Shown here: positions 15,527 to 24,334 of the stretch, one piece after another | Layout of the letters: the number at the start of each line of letters is the position of its first letter | Position numbering within the stretch: position 1 is the stretch's first letter | Made by a program: the position numbers and the translations under genes | Notes under the pieces: generated by a model | Told to the model about the DNA's origin: nothing | Databases searched by the model: none | The model's input: only the letters and a program-made list of their open reading frames with translations | Assembly: GCF_900313035.1 (NCBI RefSeq) | Contig: NZ_OMPS01000046.1 | Location: forward strand, 124,001 to 188,000 | Length of the DNA: 64,000 nt | DNA from: Ruegeria sp. EL01 | GTDB taxonomy: Bacteria; Pseudomonadota; Alphaproteobacteria; Rhodobacterales; Rhodobacteraceae | Direction of reading: 5' to 3'

Positions 15527-16789
15527 TCAGTTTCGGTCTGCCGTTGCGCGGCGCAGAAAGGCGATCAGATCGGCCCGGTCCTGCGGTTGGGCAATCCTTT
15601 GCATCGGCATTTTCGACCCCGGAATGTAATGGTCCGGGCCCTCGTCGAAAAGGGCATTTATCGTCTCGTCATTCCAAATGATATCAGAGTCTTGCAGCGT
15701 ATCCGAGTACAAATATCCCGGCAGCGTTCCGGCTGGCCTCCCAAAGACACCATGGAGGGTCGGACCCGCGCGCCTGTCGCTGTCCGGGCTCAGGCCGTGA
15801 CATATCGAGCATTTGCGGGCGAATTGCCGCTCCCCATTCCCCATCTCATCGGGGTTCTTCAAAAAACTTGGTTCCGCCGACGCCATTTGTTCCTGATCCG
15901 ACAGGGTGGTGACAGGCCAGCTGTACATGGCCTCATCAATGCCGCCCGCGTGAAGGTTCGCACCATCGACGGAAAAGGCGAGCGCCCAAACCGGGCCTCG
16001 CAGTGTCGCCCGGAAATCCTGAACGATGCGCCATTCGACAGTGTCGATGACCATGATGTAACCCTCGCCATCCCCGACGGCCAAGAGGCTTCGGTCCGGG
16101 CTGAGGGCCAGCGCCAGGATCGGGCGCCGGTCCAATGTGAAATCGCGGTCTCCCCCGGCTTCCAGATCAAGGATACGGGTCACGCCATCGACGGCACCAT
16201 AGGCAATCCAATTGTCTTGCGCATTTAAAACAAGCTCATTGATGCCGAAGCCATGTTCCACCAATCGGTTCGTTTCTTGCCCGTTGGCCACATCCCAAAT
16301 GCGCAAGGCTCCGTCCATTCCGGCCGAGTACAACTGTGATCCATCGGGTGAAAACACCACAGCATTAACGCCACTTCCGGTTGAACCAAGCATTTTTGGA
16401 TCGGACCCATCCACCGGCCACAGACCAATTGTTCCATCCCAGCTTGCAGTAGCGACATGGGTTGTCGAGGCGGCCAGACCGACAATCTTGCCTTTGTGTC
16501 GACCGACGATCTCACCTCCCGGCCAACGGCGCAGGGTGAAATCATCCCCGGCAGAGTAGATGGCGGTGCCGTTGAAGGCGACCGAATTCACCGCGGCCTC
16601 ATGCCCTTCCAGCCATTCCGGCGTCTGCCCGGTCCATAGTCCGACCGAATTGTCAAAACTGGCAGTTGCAATGCGTCCATCAGGTGCAGTGGCGATCCCC
16701 ATTATCGGTCCGCCATGCCCTTTCAGAGTAAAGAACTCTGCCCAGGCGGGCAGGGGCAGCAGTGCCAATGCCACTACCAATCCCCGCAT
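15527..16789 (-). CDS. WD40-repeat/cytochrome c fusion protein
   Basis: 420-residue secreted protein: signal peptide (1-17), a WD40 propeller from about 20 to 300 (repeats ending LW, RW, LW, IW), then a class I cytochrome c with heme motif CSICH at 327-331 and a Met-rich distal segment (GSKMPM). It directly follows the formate dehydrogenase cytochrome b gene (its ATG is adjacent to that stop). It is probably a periplasmic electron carrier or docking protein for the dehydrogenase; the propeller may bind a partner. The role is inferred. Confidence 0.85.
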   Translation of the reverse strand: MRGLVVALALLPLPAWAEFFTLKGHGGPIMGIATAPDGRIATASFDNSVGLWTGQTPEWLEGHEAAVNSVAFNGTAIYSAGDDFTLRRWPGGEIVGRHKGKIVGLAASTTHVATASWDGTIGLWPVDGSDPKMLGSTGSGVNAVVFSPDGSQLYSAGMDGALRIWDVANGQETNRLVEHGFGINELVLNAQDNWIAYGAVDGVTRILDLEAGGDRDFTLDRRPILALALSPDRSLLAVGDGEGYIMVIDTVEWRIVQDFRATLRGPVWALAFSVDGANLHAGGIDEAMYSWPVTTLSDQEQMASAEPSFLKNPDEMGNGERQFARKCSICHGLSPDSDRRAGPTLHGVFGRPAGTLPGYLYSDTLQDSDIIWNDETINALFDEGPDHYIPGSKMPMQRIAQPQDRADLIAFLRRATADRN

Positions 16790-17989
16790 CTATTCAGCGG
16801 GCGAGGCCGCCGCCTTACCGGCCTCTTTTTCCTGAACTTCCTCAAGCCACAGCGAATGATGTTCGCGGGCCCATTGTTCTTCGACTTCTCCAGTGCCCAT
16901 GGCATCAAATGCGCCTTCCATGCCAACTGATCCAAGATAGATATGGGCAAGAATGATGGCGATGAAGGCATAGGCCACCATGACATGCCAGAGTTGGGTA
17001 TATTGCATTTCTTCCTGCGGTGACATCTGCACGGGAAGGTTCAGACCCAGCATTTGGGGCAGACCGGTCGCGTTGGCGATTGAGAATGTTTTGGCAAACA
17101 GCGGCATCTCGAACGGGAACAGCAGCGATAGTCCCGACAGGCTGATCGATACGCCCAGCAGGATGCACAACCAGAAAATGATCTTTTGCCCAGCATTGAA
17201 TTTCTTGGCTGGCGGGTGGCTGTTCTTGGTGAACAATCCGCCACCCGCAGCCAGCCATTTCACGTCAGTCCGGTTGGGGATGTTATGCGCAATCCAGTTC
17301 ACGGTGACGATCACCAGCCCCAGCATGAACGCCCAGGCGAGGTTATTGTGCAACCATTTGCACCCTTGCGCGATCATCGCAAAGCCTTCCTTTCCGAAGA
17401 TTGGGATCAGGAAATCTCGGCCATACAATGTTAGCAAGCCCGTAACGCCTAGGACAAGGAATGACCCGGCAAACAACCAATGGCCGAACCTTTCGTAGCC
17501 GTTAAAGCGAGTCACTGTCCGCCCGGTTTTCTCGCCATCAATTCTGATCTTCCCGCGGATCAGGAAAAACAGCAGCAAGACAACGAGCATTCCGCCCAGA
17601 ATATACGTTCCGTATTCACGCAGGGGGCCGGTGCGAAAGTTCAGCCACCACATGCCGCCGTCTTGGATCAGAACGCTAGCGGCGGGTCCTCGCGCCGAGA
17701 CTGTTACGTCCGCTGAGCCAAACCTGAGTTCGCGATAGAGATCGCTGTCCGAGGAAACGCCACGAGGACTCAACTGGCCGAGCAAACCCTCAACATTGCC
17801 CTGCCCGGTGTTCTCAGACCGAAAGCTGTTGTCCACCTCTTCGCCACGTTGGCGCGCCAAAATGTCTTCCAGGGTGGTTGCGCCACCTGTAACGCCACGG
17901 TGAGTTTCATCAGGGACGCCCGCGCTTTCCTGAGCCCATGCGAAACTGGCCAGGAAAATTGGTATCAGTAGCAACTGGATCAGGCGCAT
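16790..17989 (-). CDS. fdhC: Formate dehydrogenase gamma subunit (cytochrome b556)
   Basis: 399-residue membrane subunit. It has a signal peptide (1-20), a periplasmic region to about 120, one span (about 127-145), then the four-helix cytochrome b domain of the FdnI/FdoI type with heme-ligand histidines in YERFGHWLF, KWLHNN and LWHVMVAY. It passes electrons from the Fe-S subunit to quinone or to cytochrome c. The long N-terminal periplasmic extension is typical of alphaproteobacterial FDH gamma subunits. Confidence 0.9.
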   Translation of the reverse strand: MRLIQLLLIPIFLASFAWAQESAGVPDETHRGVTGGATTLEDILARQRGEEVDNSFRSENTGQGNVEGLLGQLSPRGVSSDSDLYRELRFGSADVTVSARGPAASVLIQDGGMWWLNFRTGPLREYGTYILGGMLVVLLLFFLIRGKIRIDGEKTGRTVTRFNGYERFGHWLFAGSFLVLGVTGLLTLYGRDFLIPIFGKEGFAMIAQGCKWLHNNLAWAFMLGLVIVTVNWIAHNIPNRTDVKWLAAGGGLFTKNSHPPAKKFNAGQKIIFWLCILLGVSISLSGLSLLFPFEMPLFAKTFSIANATGLPQMLGLNLPVQMSPQEEMQYTQLWHVMVAYAFIAIILAHIYLGSVGMEGAFDAMGTGEVEEQWAREHHSLWLEEVQEKEAGKAAASPAE

Positions 17990-18016
17990 CTGTCAAAACT
18001 CCTGTGTCATCCGGAT

Positions 18017-18367
18017 TTAACGGTCAAAGCCGCCGACTTGCTCATGAAATACTGCACCGACCGGCGTAAGAGCCGCGCGCAGGTCGTCTTTTGCGGGTCC
18101 GTAGACGTCCAACTGAGTCGGAGTGAGAATTGCAAGGAACCGATCAGCGAAGTTTGTACCGAAGTTCTGCATATGGGTCATCGCGTCGTCAGAACTGGCG
18201 TACCGTTCAAAGATATGAATTGCCGATCCGCTTCGATGCCATTCATATGATTTCGCGCCACTTTCGTTCAGTGTCGCGGTGACCATTTCTGCCATCAGCG
18301 CATCAAAGGCCGCATCCTGATCTGTTTGCAGGTCAAGCTTTAGCAGCCAGTAAATATGTTCAGTCAT
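18017..18367 (-). CDS. Antibiotic-biosynthesis-monooxygenase-like (ABM) small protein
   Basis: 116-residue protein with the ferredoxin-like dimeric alpha/beta barrel pattern of the ABM family (alternating strands, SYEWHRSGSAIHIFERYAS). It lies between the beta and gamma subunit genes of formate dehydrogenase. A 110-base gap with an imperfect hairpin (18431-18464) separates it from the beta gene. No catalytic role in formate oxidation is known for this family; heme or cofactor handling is a guess. Confidence 0.7.
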   Translation of the reverse strand: MTEHIYWLLKLDLQTDQDAAFDALMAEMVTATLNESGAKSYEWHRSGSAIHIFERYASSDDAMTHMQNFGTNFADRFLAILTPTQLDVYGPAKDDLRAALTPVGAVFHEQVGGFDR

Positions 18368-18477
18368 GAGGTGCTCCGATCAGATTGGTCACGCCCAATT
18401 TCGTCCGACCGTTTTATTCTGGCCAAACAGAGGCGGTCCCGCGAACGATCTCACGGAACCGCCTTTTGAGAGACAGC

Positions 18478-19071
18478 TCAGCCGTCTTTCTGGTCATAGG
18501 CGGTGCCCCAGCCCCATGCACCCGAGCCAAACCCGCGCGCCACAACGCGTTCGCGGTAGATGGCCGACACCACATCGCCGTCACCGGCGAGCAGGGCCTT
18601 GGTGGAACACATTTCGGCGCAGATGGGCAGTTTGCCCTCGGCGATCCGGTTGCGACCATATTTGGCGAACTCTGCGGTCGAGTGCGTTTCCTCGGGGCCA
18701 CCGGCACAGAAGGTACATTTGTCCATCTTGCCGCGTGATCCAAAGTTGCCCGCCTGCGGGTATTGCGGCGCGCCAAACGGGCACGCGTAGAAGCAATAGC
18801 CGCAGCCAATGCACAGGTCCTTGGAATGCAGGACGACCCCTTCTTCGTTCTGATAGAAGCAGTCGACCGGACACACCGCCATGCAAGGCGCATCCGAGCA
18901 ATGCATGCAGGCCACCGAAATCGAGCGTTCGCCCGGGTCACCGTCATTGATCGTCACCACCCTGCGGCGGTTCACGCCCCACGGCACCTCGTGTTCGTTC
19001 TTACACGCGGTTACGCAGGCGTTGCATTCGATGCAGCGTTCAGCGTCGCAGAGAAACTTTGCTCTAGCCAT
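18478..19071 (-). CDS. fdhB: Formate dehydrogenase beta subunit (4Fe-4S)
   Basis: 197-residue ferredoxin-like subunit with the four-cluster cysteine pattern of FDH/DMSO-reductase beta chains: [11 protein letters not shown] near residues 13-23, [14 protein letters not shown] near 56-69, [12 protein letters not shown] near 88-99 and KCTFC. It wires the alpha subunit to the cytochrome b. It lacks the C-terminal membrane helix of E. coli FdnH. The gap to the alpha subunit gene is 12 bases. Confidence 0.92.
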   Translation of the reverse strand: MARAKFLCDAERCIECNACVTACKNEHEVPWGVNRRRVVTINDGDPGERSISVACMHCSDAPCMAVCPVDCFYQNEEGVVLHSKDLCIGCGYCFYACPFGAPQYPQAGNFGSRGKMDKCTFCAGGPEETHSTAEFAKYGRNRIAEGKLPICAEMCSTKALLAGDGDVVSAIYRERVVARGFGSGAWGWGTAYDQKDG

Positions 19072-19083
19072 TTGTCGTCCTCC

Positions 19084-21978
19084 TTACGCTGACCAGATCT
19101 TGCAGAGAGTCGCTTTGGTCTCCTGCATCTGTGTCACTGAATCATAGCCATAGGTCTGGGCGGTGTTCGAACTTTCACCCAAGACATAGGGATCGGCGCC
19201 GGCGGGGTACTTGTCCCGCAAGTCCTGTCCCTGGAAATGGCCGCCAAAGTGGAACGGCATGAAGGCCACGCCAGAACCGACCCTGTTGGTCAGCATTGCC
19301 ATCACTTTGACCTTGCCGCCCTCGGGGCCTTCGACCCAGACCTGCGACCCATCACGAATACCAAGGTTGTTGGCGTCGCGCGGGTTGATCTCGACGAACA
19401 TGTCCTGTTGCAGCTCAGCCAACCACGGGTTCGACCGGGATTCTTCGCCGCCGCCCTCATATTCGACCAGACGACCTGACGTTAGGATTATCGGGTAATC
19501 CTTTGAAAAGTCGTTCTTTTGGATCGAAGCATACAGGGTGGGTAGGCGATAAGCTTGACGGTCCTCGTAGGTCGGATAGTCCGCCACCAGATCGCGCCGG
19601 TTCGTATAAAGTGGTTCGCGATGCAGTGGGATCGGATCCGGGAAGGTCCAGACAACCGCGCGGGCTTTGGCGTTCCCGAAGGGCGCACAGCCATGCTCGA
19701 TTGCAACCCGCTGAATACCGCCAGACAGGTCGGTCTTCCAGTTGGTCTCTGGTCCTGCAATGGCGTCAATAACCGCGCGTTCCTCGGCGGTCAGATCGCC
19801 GTCCCAACCAAGGTCCATCAGCATTTGCATCGTAAATTCCGGATAGCCATCCTGAATTTCCGAGCCCACGCTATAGACCCCTTCGGCCAGCAGGTTGTCG
19901 CCGTCACGTTCCACGCCGAAACGCGCGCGGAAGGTCAGGCCGCCTTCGGCCACCGGTTTGGACATGTCATATAGGTTTGGTGTCCCCGTATGACCCATCT
20001 CTGCCGTCCCCCAACAAGGCCACGGCAAACCGTAATACTCACCGTCGTTCGGGCCGCCAATCGCCTGCAGCGTTGTTCTATCGAACGTGTACTGGTTGGC
20101 CATATGGCTTTTCAAACGCTCTGGAGACTGACCTGTATAGCCGATGGTCCAGAGGCCCGAGTTGAACTCACGCGTGATGCTTTCAACATTCGGGGTTTCG
20201 GCGTCGTCCATTTCAATATTGCGGAAGAATCGATCCGCCCAGCCGAACTTGTTGGCGAACTTGGCCATGATGACCTCGTCCGGCAGGCTTTCGAACAGCG
20301 GATCCACCACTTTGTCGCGCCACTGCAGCGACCGGTTCGAGGCCGTGACCGAGCCACGGGTTTCGAACTGCGTACAGGCCGGCAACAGGTACACGCCATC
20401 CGTCCGGTCATGCAGAACGGCGGAAACAGTGGGATACGGGTCGATTACCACCAGCATGTCCAGCTTTTCCATCGCCGTCTTCATTTCCGGCCCCCGCGTT
20501 TGCGAGTTCGGCGCGTGGCCCCACAGAACCATGGCGCGGACGTTGTTGTCTTGATCCATGTTCTCCGGGTCTTCCAGAACACCATCGATCCAGCGAGAGA
20601 CCGGGATGCCGCGTTCATTCTGCAGCGGTTTGTCCTTGCCTTCCTTGTCCTTGATCGAGGCGAACTGGCCAGCCAACCATTCGGGTTCTTCTCCCCAAAC
20701 GCGTGCCCAATGCCCCCATGCACCTTTCGACAGGCCGTAATAGCCGGGCAGGGTGTGGGACAGAACACCAAGGTCCGTCGCGCCCTGCACATTGTCATGG
20801 CCGCGGAAGATGTTGGTGCCACCACCCGAGGTGCCCATGTTGCCAAGCGCGAGTTGCAACACGCAATATGCGCGGGTGTTGTTGTTGCCGTTGGTGTGCT
20901 GCGTTCCACCCATGCACCAGATCACCGTACCTGGACGGTTGTTGACCATCGTCCGGGCCACGCGCTTCAGCTGCGATCCAGGTACGCCGGTGACGCGCTC
21001 GGTTTCTTCCGGCGTCCAGTTGGCGATCTCTTCACGGATCTGGTCCATGCCCCAGACGCGGGTGCGGATGAACTCTTTGTCCTCCCATCCGTTGTCGAAG
21101 ATATGCCACAGCATCCCCCAGATCAGCGCCACATCGGTGCCGGGGCGGAAGCGGACATATTCATCGGCATGCGCTGCGGTGCGGGTAAAGCGCGGGTCGC
21201 AGACGATCAGCGGCGCGTTGTTCTGCTCTTTCGCGCGCAGAACATGCAACAGCGAGACGGGGTGCGCCTCGGCCGGGTTGCCGCCGATGATGAAGATGGC
21301 CTTTGAATTATGGATGTCGTTGTACGAATTGGTCATGGCGCCGTAGCCCCATGTGTTCGCAACACCCGCAACAGTGGTCGAGTGGCAGATACGGGCCTGA
21401 TGGTCCACGTTGTTCGTGCCCCAATAGGCGGCGAACTTGCGGAACAGATAAGCCTGTTCGTTGTTGTGCTTGGCGGACCCCAGCCAGTAAACGCTGTCGG
21501 GGCCAGACTCTTCGCGGATGTTCATCATGCCGTCGCCGATCTCGTTGATCGCCTCTTCCCAGCTGATGCGCTTCCACTCGCCGCCTTCCTTTTTCATCGG
21601 ATACTTCAGGCGGCGTTCGCCATGGGCGTGCTCGCGGACCGAGGCCCCCTTGGCGCAATGTGCACCCAAGTTGAATGGGCTGTCCCAACCGGGTTCCTGC
21701 CCGATCCAGACGCCGTTCTGCACTTCGGCGACGACGGTACAGCCGACAGAACAATGGGTGCAGACTGATTTGATATTTTCGACGGCCTGATTGGCCGCTG
21801 TCTGGGCGCTGGCTGGCGTCACGGTTCCACCCGTAGCGCTGATCGCGGCAAGGCCACCGATCGTCAGGCCCGATCCGCGCAGGAACGCGCGGCGATCGAC
21901 GGTTTTCTCGCCGACCTGGGACAGGATACTTGTCCGCTGGGGGCGTCTCGCAACCCCGTTGGTCTTTTTCCTAAGCAT
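19084..21978 (-). CDS. fdhA: Formate dehydrogenase alpha subunit (Mo/W-bisPGD)
   Basis: 964-residue catalytic subunit oxidising formate to CO2 at a bis-pterin metal site. A Tat signal (DRRAFLRGS, arginines 29-30) lies behind a 28-residue N-terminal extension, so the enzyme works in the periplasm. A [4Fe-4S] cluster is bound by C73, C76, C80 and C108. The metal ligand is C198 in RICHS, followed by the conserved H199; it is a cysteine enzyme, not selenocysteine. The C-terminal molydopterin-binding domain covers about 840-960. Tungstate uptake genes nearby suggest W at the site. Confidence 0.93.
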   Translation of the reverse strand: MLRKKTNGVARRPQRTSILSQVGEKTVDRRAFLRGSGLTIGGLAAISATGGTVTPASAQTAANQAVENIKSVCTHCSVGCTVVAEVQNGVWIGQEPGWDSPFNLGAHCAKGASVREHAHGERRLKYPMKKEGGEWKRISWEEAINEIGDGMMNIREESGPDSVYWLGSAKHNNEQAYLFRKFAAYWGTNNVDHQARICHSTTVAGVANTWGYGAMTNSYNDIHNSKAIFIIGGNPAEAHPVSLLHVLRAKEQNNAPLIVCDPRFTRTAAHADEYVRFRPGTDVALIWGMLWHIFDNGWEDKEFIRTRVWGMDQIREEIANWTPEETERVTGVPGSQLKRVARTMVNNRPGTVIWCMGGTQHTNGNNNTRAYCVLQLALGNMGTSGGGTNIFRGHDNVQGATDLGVLSHTLPGYYGLSKGAWGHWARVWGEEPEWLAGQFASIKDKEGKDKPLQNERGIPVSRWIDGVLEDPENMDQDNNVRAMVLWGHAPNSQTRGPEMKTAMEKLDMLVVIDPYPTVSAVLHDRTDGVYLLPACTQFETRGSVTASNRSLQWRDKVVDPLFESLPDEVIMAKFANKFGWADRFFRNIEMDDAETPNVESITREFNSGLWTIGYTGQSPERLKSHMANQYTFDRTTLQAIGGPNDGEYYGLPWPCWGTAEMGHTGTPNLYDMSKPVAEGGLTFRARFGVERDGDNLLAEGVYSVGSEIQDGYPEFTMQMLMDLGWDGDLTAEERAVIDAIAGPETNWKTDLSGGIQRVAIEHGCAPFGNAKARAVVWTFPDPIPLHREPLYTNRRDLVADYPTYEDRQAYRLPTLYASIQKNDFSKDYPIILTSGRLVEYEGGGEESRSNPWLAELQQDMFVEINPRDANNLGIRDGSQVWVEGPEGGKVKVMAMLTNRVGSGVAFMPFHFGGHFQGQDLRDKYPAGADPYVLGESSNTAQTYGYDSVTQMQETKATLCKIWSA

Positions 21979-22083
21979 TTCTTTCCTCCCTTGCTGGCCA
22001 TGTGAGCCATGGCTGGCTTGGTACTTGTCGAAACCGACGTCAGGGCCAATCGCAACCGTCTGTCGGGTATGACGCCGTCCGGT

Positions 22084-22272
22084 TCAGAACCGGGCGCTGT
22101 CCAGATATGCGCGCGTGTGCGCGGTGTCCTGCATGCGGGTGTCGTCCGTCGGCAGCTCTGCTGCTTCGGCCTCTCCGCTCAGGCTGACTGCGGCAACGGC
22201 AGCGGGCGCTGCGGTTCCGGCCAGTTTGAGGAAGTCGCGGCGCGTGGTGCCTTCTTCCTTGGTCTTGCTCAT
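22084..22272 (-). CDS. Formate dehydrogenase region Tat-target peptide
   Basis: 62-residue protein that is mostly a twin-arginine signal (TTRRDFLKLAGTAAPAAVAAV) plus a 30-residue tail. It matches the family annotated as formate dehydrogenase region TAT target (TIGR02811 type). AAAGGAGA precedes ATG 22272; the frame is open six codons further. It lies between TorD and the alpha subunit. The role is unknown; helping Tat export or occupying a subunit site has been suggested for such peptides. Confidence 0.82.
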   Translation of the reverse strand: MSKTKEEGTTRRDFLKLAGTAAPAAVAAVSLSGEAEAAELPTDDTRMQDTAHTRAYLDSARF

Positions 22273-22329
22273 GGGGGTCTCCTTTCCCATTTGCGGTGTG
22301 GCACCTTTTGGGCACCGGTGAGTGGCGGG

Positions 22330-22941
22330 CTATGCCGCCGTCATTCGAAACGCCTCACGCTCGATCTCCATAAAGACCCGACCAGCGGTGCCGACCGAGG
22401 CATAGAGAATCGAGTTTTCAGCGGCTTCCAAATCCGAATAGAAATGCGCGGCCCAAGGGCCGATATGTTTGTTCCAGAACGCTTTTTGCTCATCCAACGA
22501 AGCGGGGGCGCCAAAGCGGCCCACGATCATCCCGGCCATCATCTCCATCAGCGAGGCGATGTTGTCTTCGGGTTCGAACACATTCTGGGCGCGTGTAATG
22601 CCTCGTGCGGCCATGTCGTTGCGTAGCTGCGCCAGAGGTTTCTCGTTCAGGAAGCCAGTCAGGTAGAAACTGGCATAGGGCAGCAGCTCACCGCGCCCAA
22701 GACCGATGAACAAGGTGTTGAATTCGCGTTCAGCCGCTGGCGGTTTGGTCACCTTGGCAACGCGGGCCATCGCCTGGATGGCCTGACCAAGATCGGTTTC
22801 GTCCCCAGACAACCCGGCCATCTGGTTCAGCAACATCTGATCGGGGGGAGCTGAGAGCAGCAATCCGAGAAAATTGTAGAAATCCGCGCGCAGGCGATCC
22901 TCGGCCGAAACCTCAAGATGTTGCGCGTTGTTTGCGGTCAT
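22330..22941 (-). CDS. TorD-family molecular chaperone
   Basis: 203-residue all-helical protein of the TorD/DmsD family, which binds the Tat signal of molybdo-enzymes and holds them for cofactor insertion. Typical pieces are DFYNFLGLLLSAPPD near the N-terminus, ELLPYASFYLTGFLNEKPLA in the middle and WAAHFYSDLE near the C-terminus. ATG 22941 with AAGGA upstream is preferred to a TTG at 22962. It starts four bases after the DUF3306 stop. The client is presumably the FDH alpha subunit. Confidence 0.85.
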   Translation of the reverse strand: MTANNAQHLEVSAEDRLRADFYNFLGLLLSAPPDQMLLNQMAGLSGDETDLGQAIQAMARVAKVTKPPAAEREFNTLFIGLGRGELLPYASFYLTGFLNEKPLAQLRNDMAARGITRAQNVFEPEDNIASLMEMMAGMIVGRFGAPASLDEQKAFWNKHIGPWAAHFYSDLEAAENSILYASVGTAGRVFMEIEREAFRMTAA

Positions 22942-22945
22942 TTCG

Positions 22946-23524
22946 TTATCCTTCAAACTCAAATGTCATGCGACGAGGGGCGGGGGTGATCTCAGCCTCT
23001 TCAATCTCATCCGTCTGCGCCAACTCGACCGTTTGCGCAGGTGGCGCAGGGTCAAGGGGTGCATCTTCTTCTATGTCCAGCGGCTTGGGGTCTGCGTCGA
23101 CTTCGTCGTCGCTTTTGTTCTCCGCTGCGGCCAGGGCTTCGATATGGGCCAGCATACCTTTGCCAACCTGATAGGCGGTCTGCAGGTTTTCGACCACGCA
23201 GGCGGCGTCAGTGTAATCCTCGCCGTAATCCACCAGCCCATCGACATTGGCCAGAACAGGGTTCAGCCGCCATAACCGGCGCAGCGCGCGGCGCCGCAGT
23301 CGGTCAGGCACAGCCTTGGCCATAAAGCCTGAGACATCGTCACCTGCTTGCAGTTGGTCCGGATCAGGAAGGTCGAGCTCTGCCAGTATCTCGGCATCTG
23401 TCTTTTCGTCCAGCTCGGCCTGATGGGCGGCTACAACCTGCGCCTCGACAGTTGCGTGCTCTGCTTCAACCTCAGCCTGAACGGCAGCCTTGCGGCGGGA
23501 CCAGAAATCGCGGGCCTCGCTCAT
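22946..23524 (-). CDS. DUF3306 protein of the formate dehydrogenase operon
   Basis: 192-residue DUF3306 protein, beginning EARDFWSRRKAAVQAE as is typical, with a helical acidic body and a conserved centre (PDRLRRRALRRLWRLNPVLANVDGLVDYGEDYTDAA). The ending (PRRMTFEFEG) is also family-like. DUF3305 and DUF3306 genes occur together in front of FDH genes in many proteobacteria; their biochemical role is unknown. Its ATG lies inside an ATGA that would be the stop of an extended DUF3305 frame. Confidence 0.85.
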   Translation of the reverse strand: MSEARDFWSRRKAAVQAEVEAEHATVEAQVVAAHQAELDEKTDAEILAELDLPDPDQLQAGDDVSGFMAKAVPDRLRRRALRRLWRLNPVLANVDGLVDYGEDYTDAACVVENLQTAYQVGKGMLAHIEALAAAENKSDDEVDADPKPLDIEEDAPLDPAPPAQTVELAQTDEIEEAEITPAPRRMTFEFEG

Positions 23525-23622
23525 TGCACGACCCGCCGCGGTGCGCGGAACACGTCCGAGTCCTGTCGGATACGCGCGTCCCCTTTGCCGTCTTCAACAA
23601 GGTCCGTCCGTTTCTTGTCGCG

Positions 23623-24075
23623 TTAGCGCTTGACGAAAACCTCATCGCGGTGATGTTCCACGGCGAAATCCCGAACCCAGGCGATCAGGCCTTCGGACAT
23701 CGGGATCTTCTCTACAATCTCTTCGCCGGTATCAGCATAATCCTGACCTTCGAACGGAGAGGCTGTGATCAAAACTGCGTCCATCGGTCGCTCACCATTT
23801 ATCTCATCCCGCAGGACCAGATAGATCGAAGGCTGCCCGTCAGAAAGGTTGACCATATAGGCCTCAGCCTCGTCAGCCCAAAGCACCAGTGGCAGTGTGG
23901 CGGCATGGTATTCGATGGCGTCGCCTTCGCGCCGCAACTCCTGCCAATCGGCAGGTCCGGCGCCGGGCAATGCGGCAACTGCGCGCCAACACCATTTAGC
24001 CCAGCGGGTCACGCCGGGTGTTTTGCGCACGATGACGCCAACAGGCATTTCGATTTGGCTTGCGGCTTTTGCCAC
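23623..24075 (-). CDS. DUF3305 protein, C-terminus probably truncated
   Basis: 150-residue DUF3305 protein (IEMPVGVIVRK then VTRWAKWCWRAVA, and a later conserved LSDGQPSIYLVLR). The start is taken as GTG 24075 with GGGGAGG four bases in front; an open frame reaches TTG 24147. It ends at TAA 23623-23625 after VKR. The same frame stays open for 33 further sense codons (23521-23622) with family-like residues (KGDARIRQ, DVFRAP) and ends in a TGA that overlaps the DUF3306 ATG. This suggests a nonsense mutation or readthrough; the protein may still work. Confidence 0.8.
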   Translation of the reverse strand: MAKAASQIEMPVGVIVRKTPGVTRWAKWCWRAVAALPGAGPADWQELRREGDAIEYHAATLPLVLWADEAEAYMVNLSDGQPSIYLVLRDEINGERPMDAVLITASPFEGQDYADTGEEIVEKIPMSEGLIAWVRDFAVEHHRDEVFVKR

Positions 24076-24157
24076 GCATCCTCCCCGGAAGGCTCTCCCC
24101 AGCCTTCCCCTGCGTCCACTATGGTACACAAAATGGCCTTGTGCCAAGCCCGCAGGT

Positions 24158-24173
24158 TACGACCTTAGTCGTA
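24158..24173. promoter_or_regulatory. Inverted repeat in the fdh/polyferredoxin divergent promoter
   Basis: TACGAC-CTTA-GTCGTA, a perfect 6+4+6 dyad, followed closely by TACGTA at 24182. It sits between the first gene of the fdh operon (start 24075) and the polyferredoxin gene (start 24335), where an operator controlling both would be expected. No known regulator consensus is matched. Confidence 0.45.
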
Positions 24174-24334
24174 GAAGTGATTACGTATTCGTGATCTTCT
24201 TGTCCGACGCCTTTGTTTATGGGGGTTGGTGATGATGACAGGTCGGTGAAAACGGCACGGGGCACAGGATTTACATTGTCTATGGGGGGATGCAGCCTAA
24301 GGTGCTGAGAGTGGAAGCTGTCCGGGGGAGGGAT

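Noticed and set aside
19990-21306. 438-codon open frame antisense to formate dehydrogenase alpha
   Set aside because: It mirrors third-position GC of fdhA, is rich in Arg/His/Pro, has no ribosome site and no recognisable domain.
19084-21978. Selenocysteine formate dehydrogenase
   Set aside because: The metal-ligand codon is cysteine (C198) and the frame contains no internal TGA.
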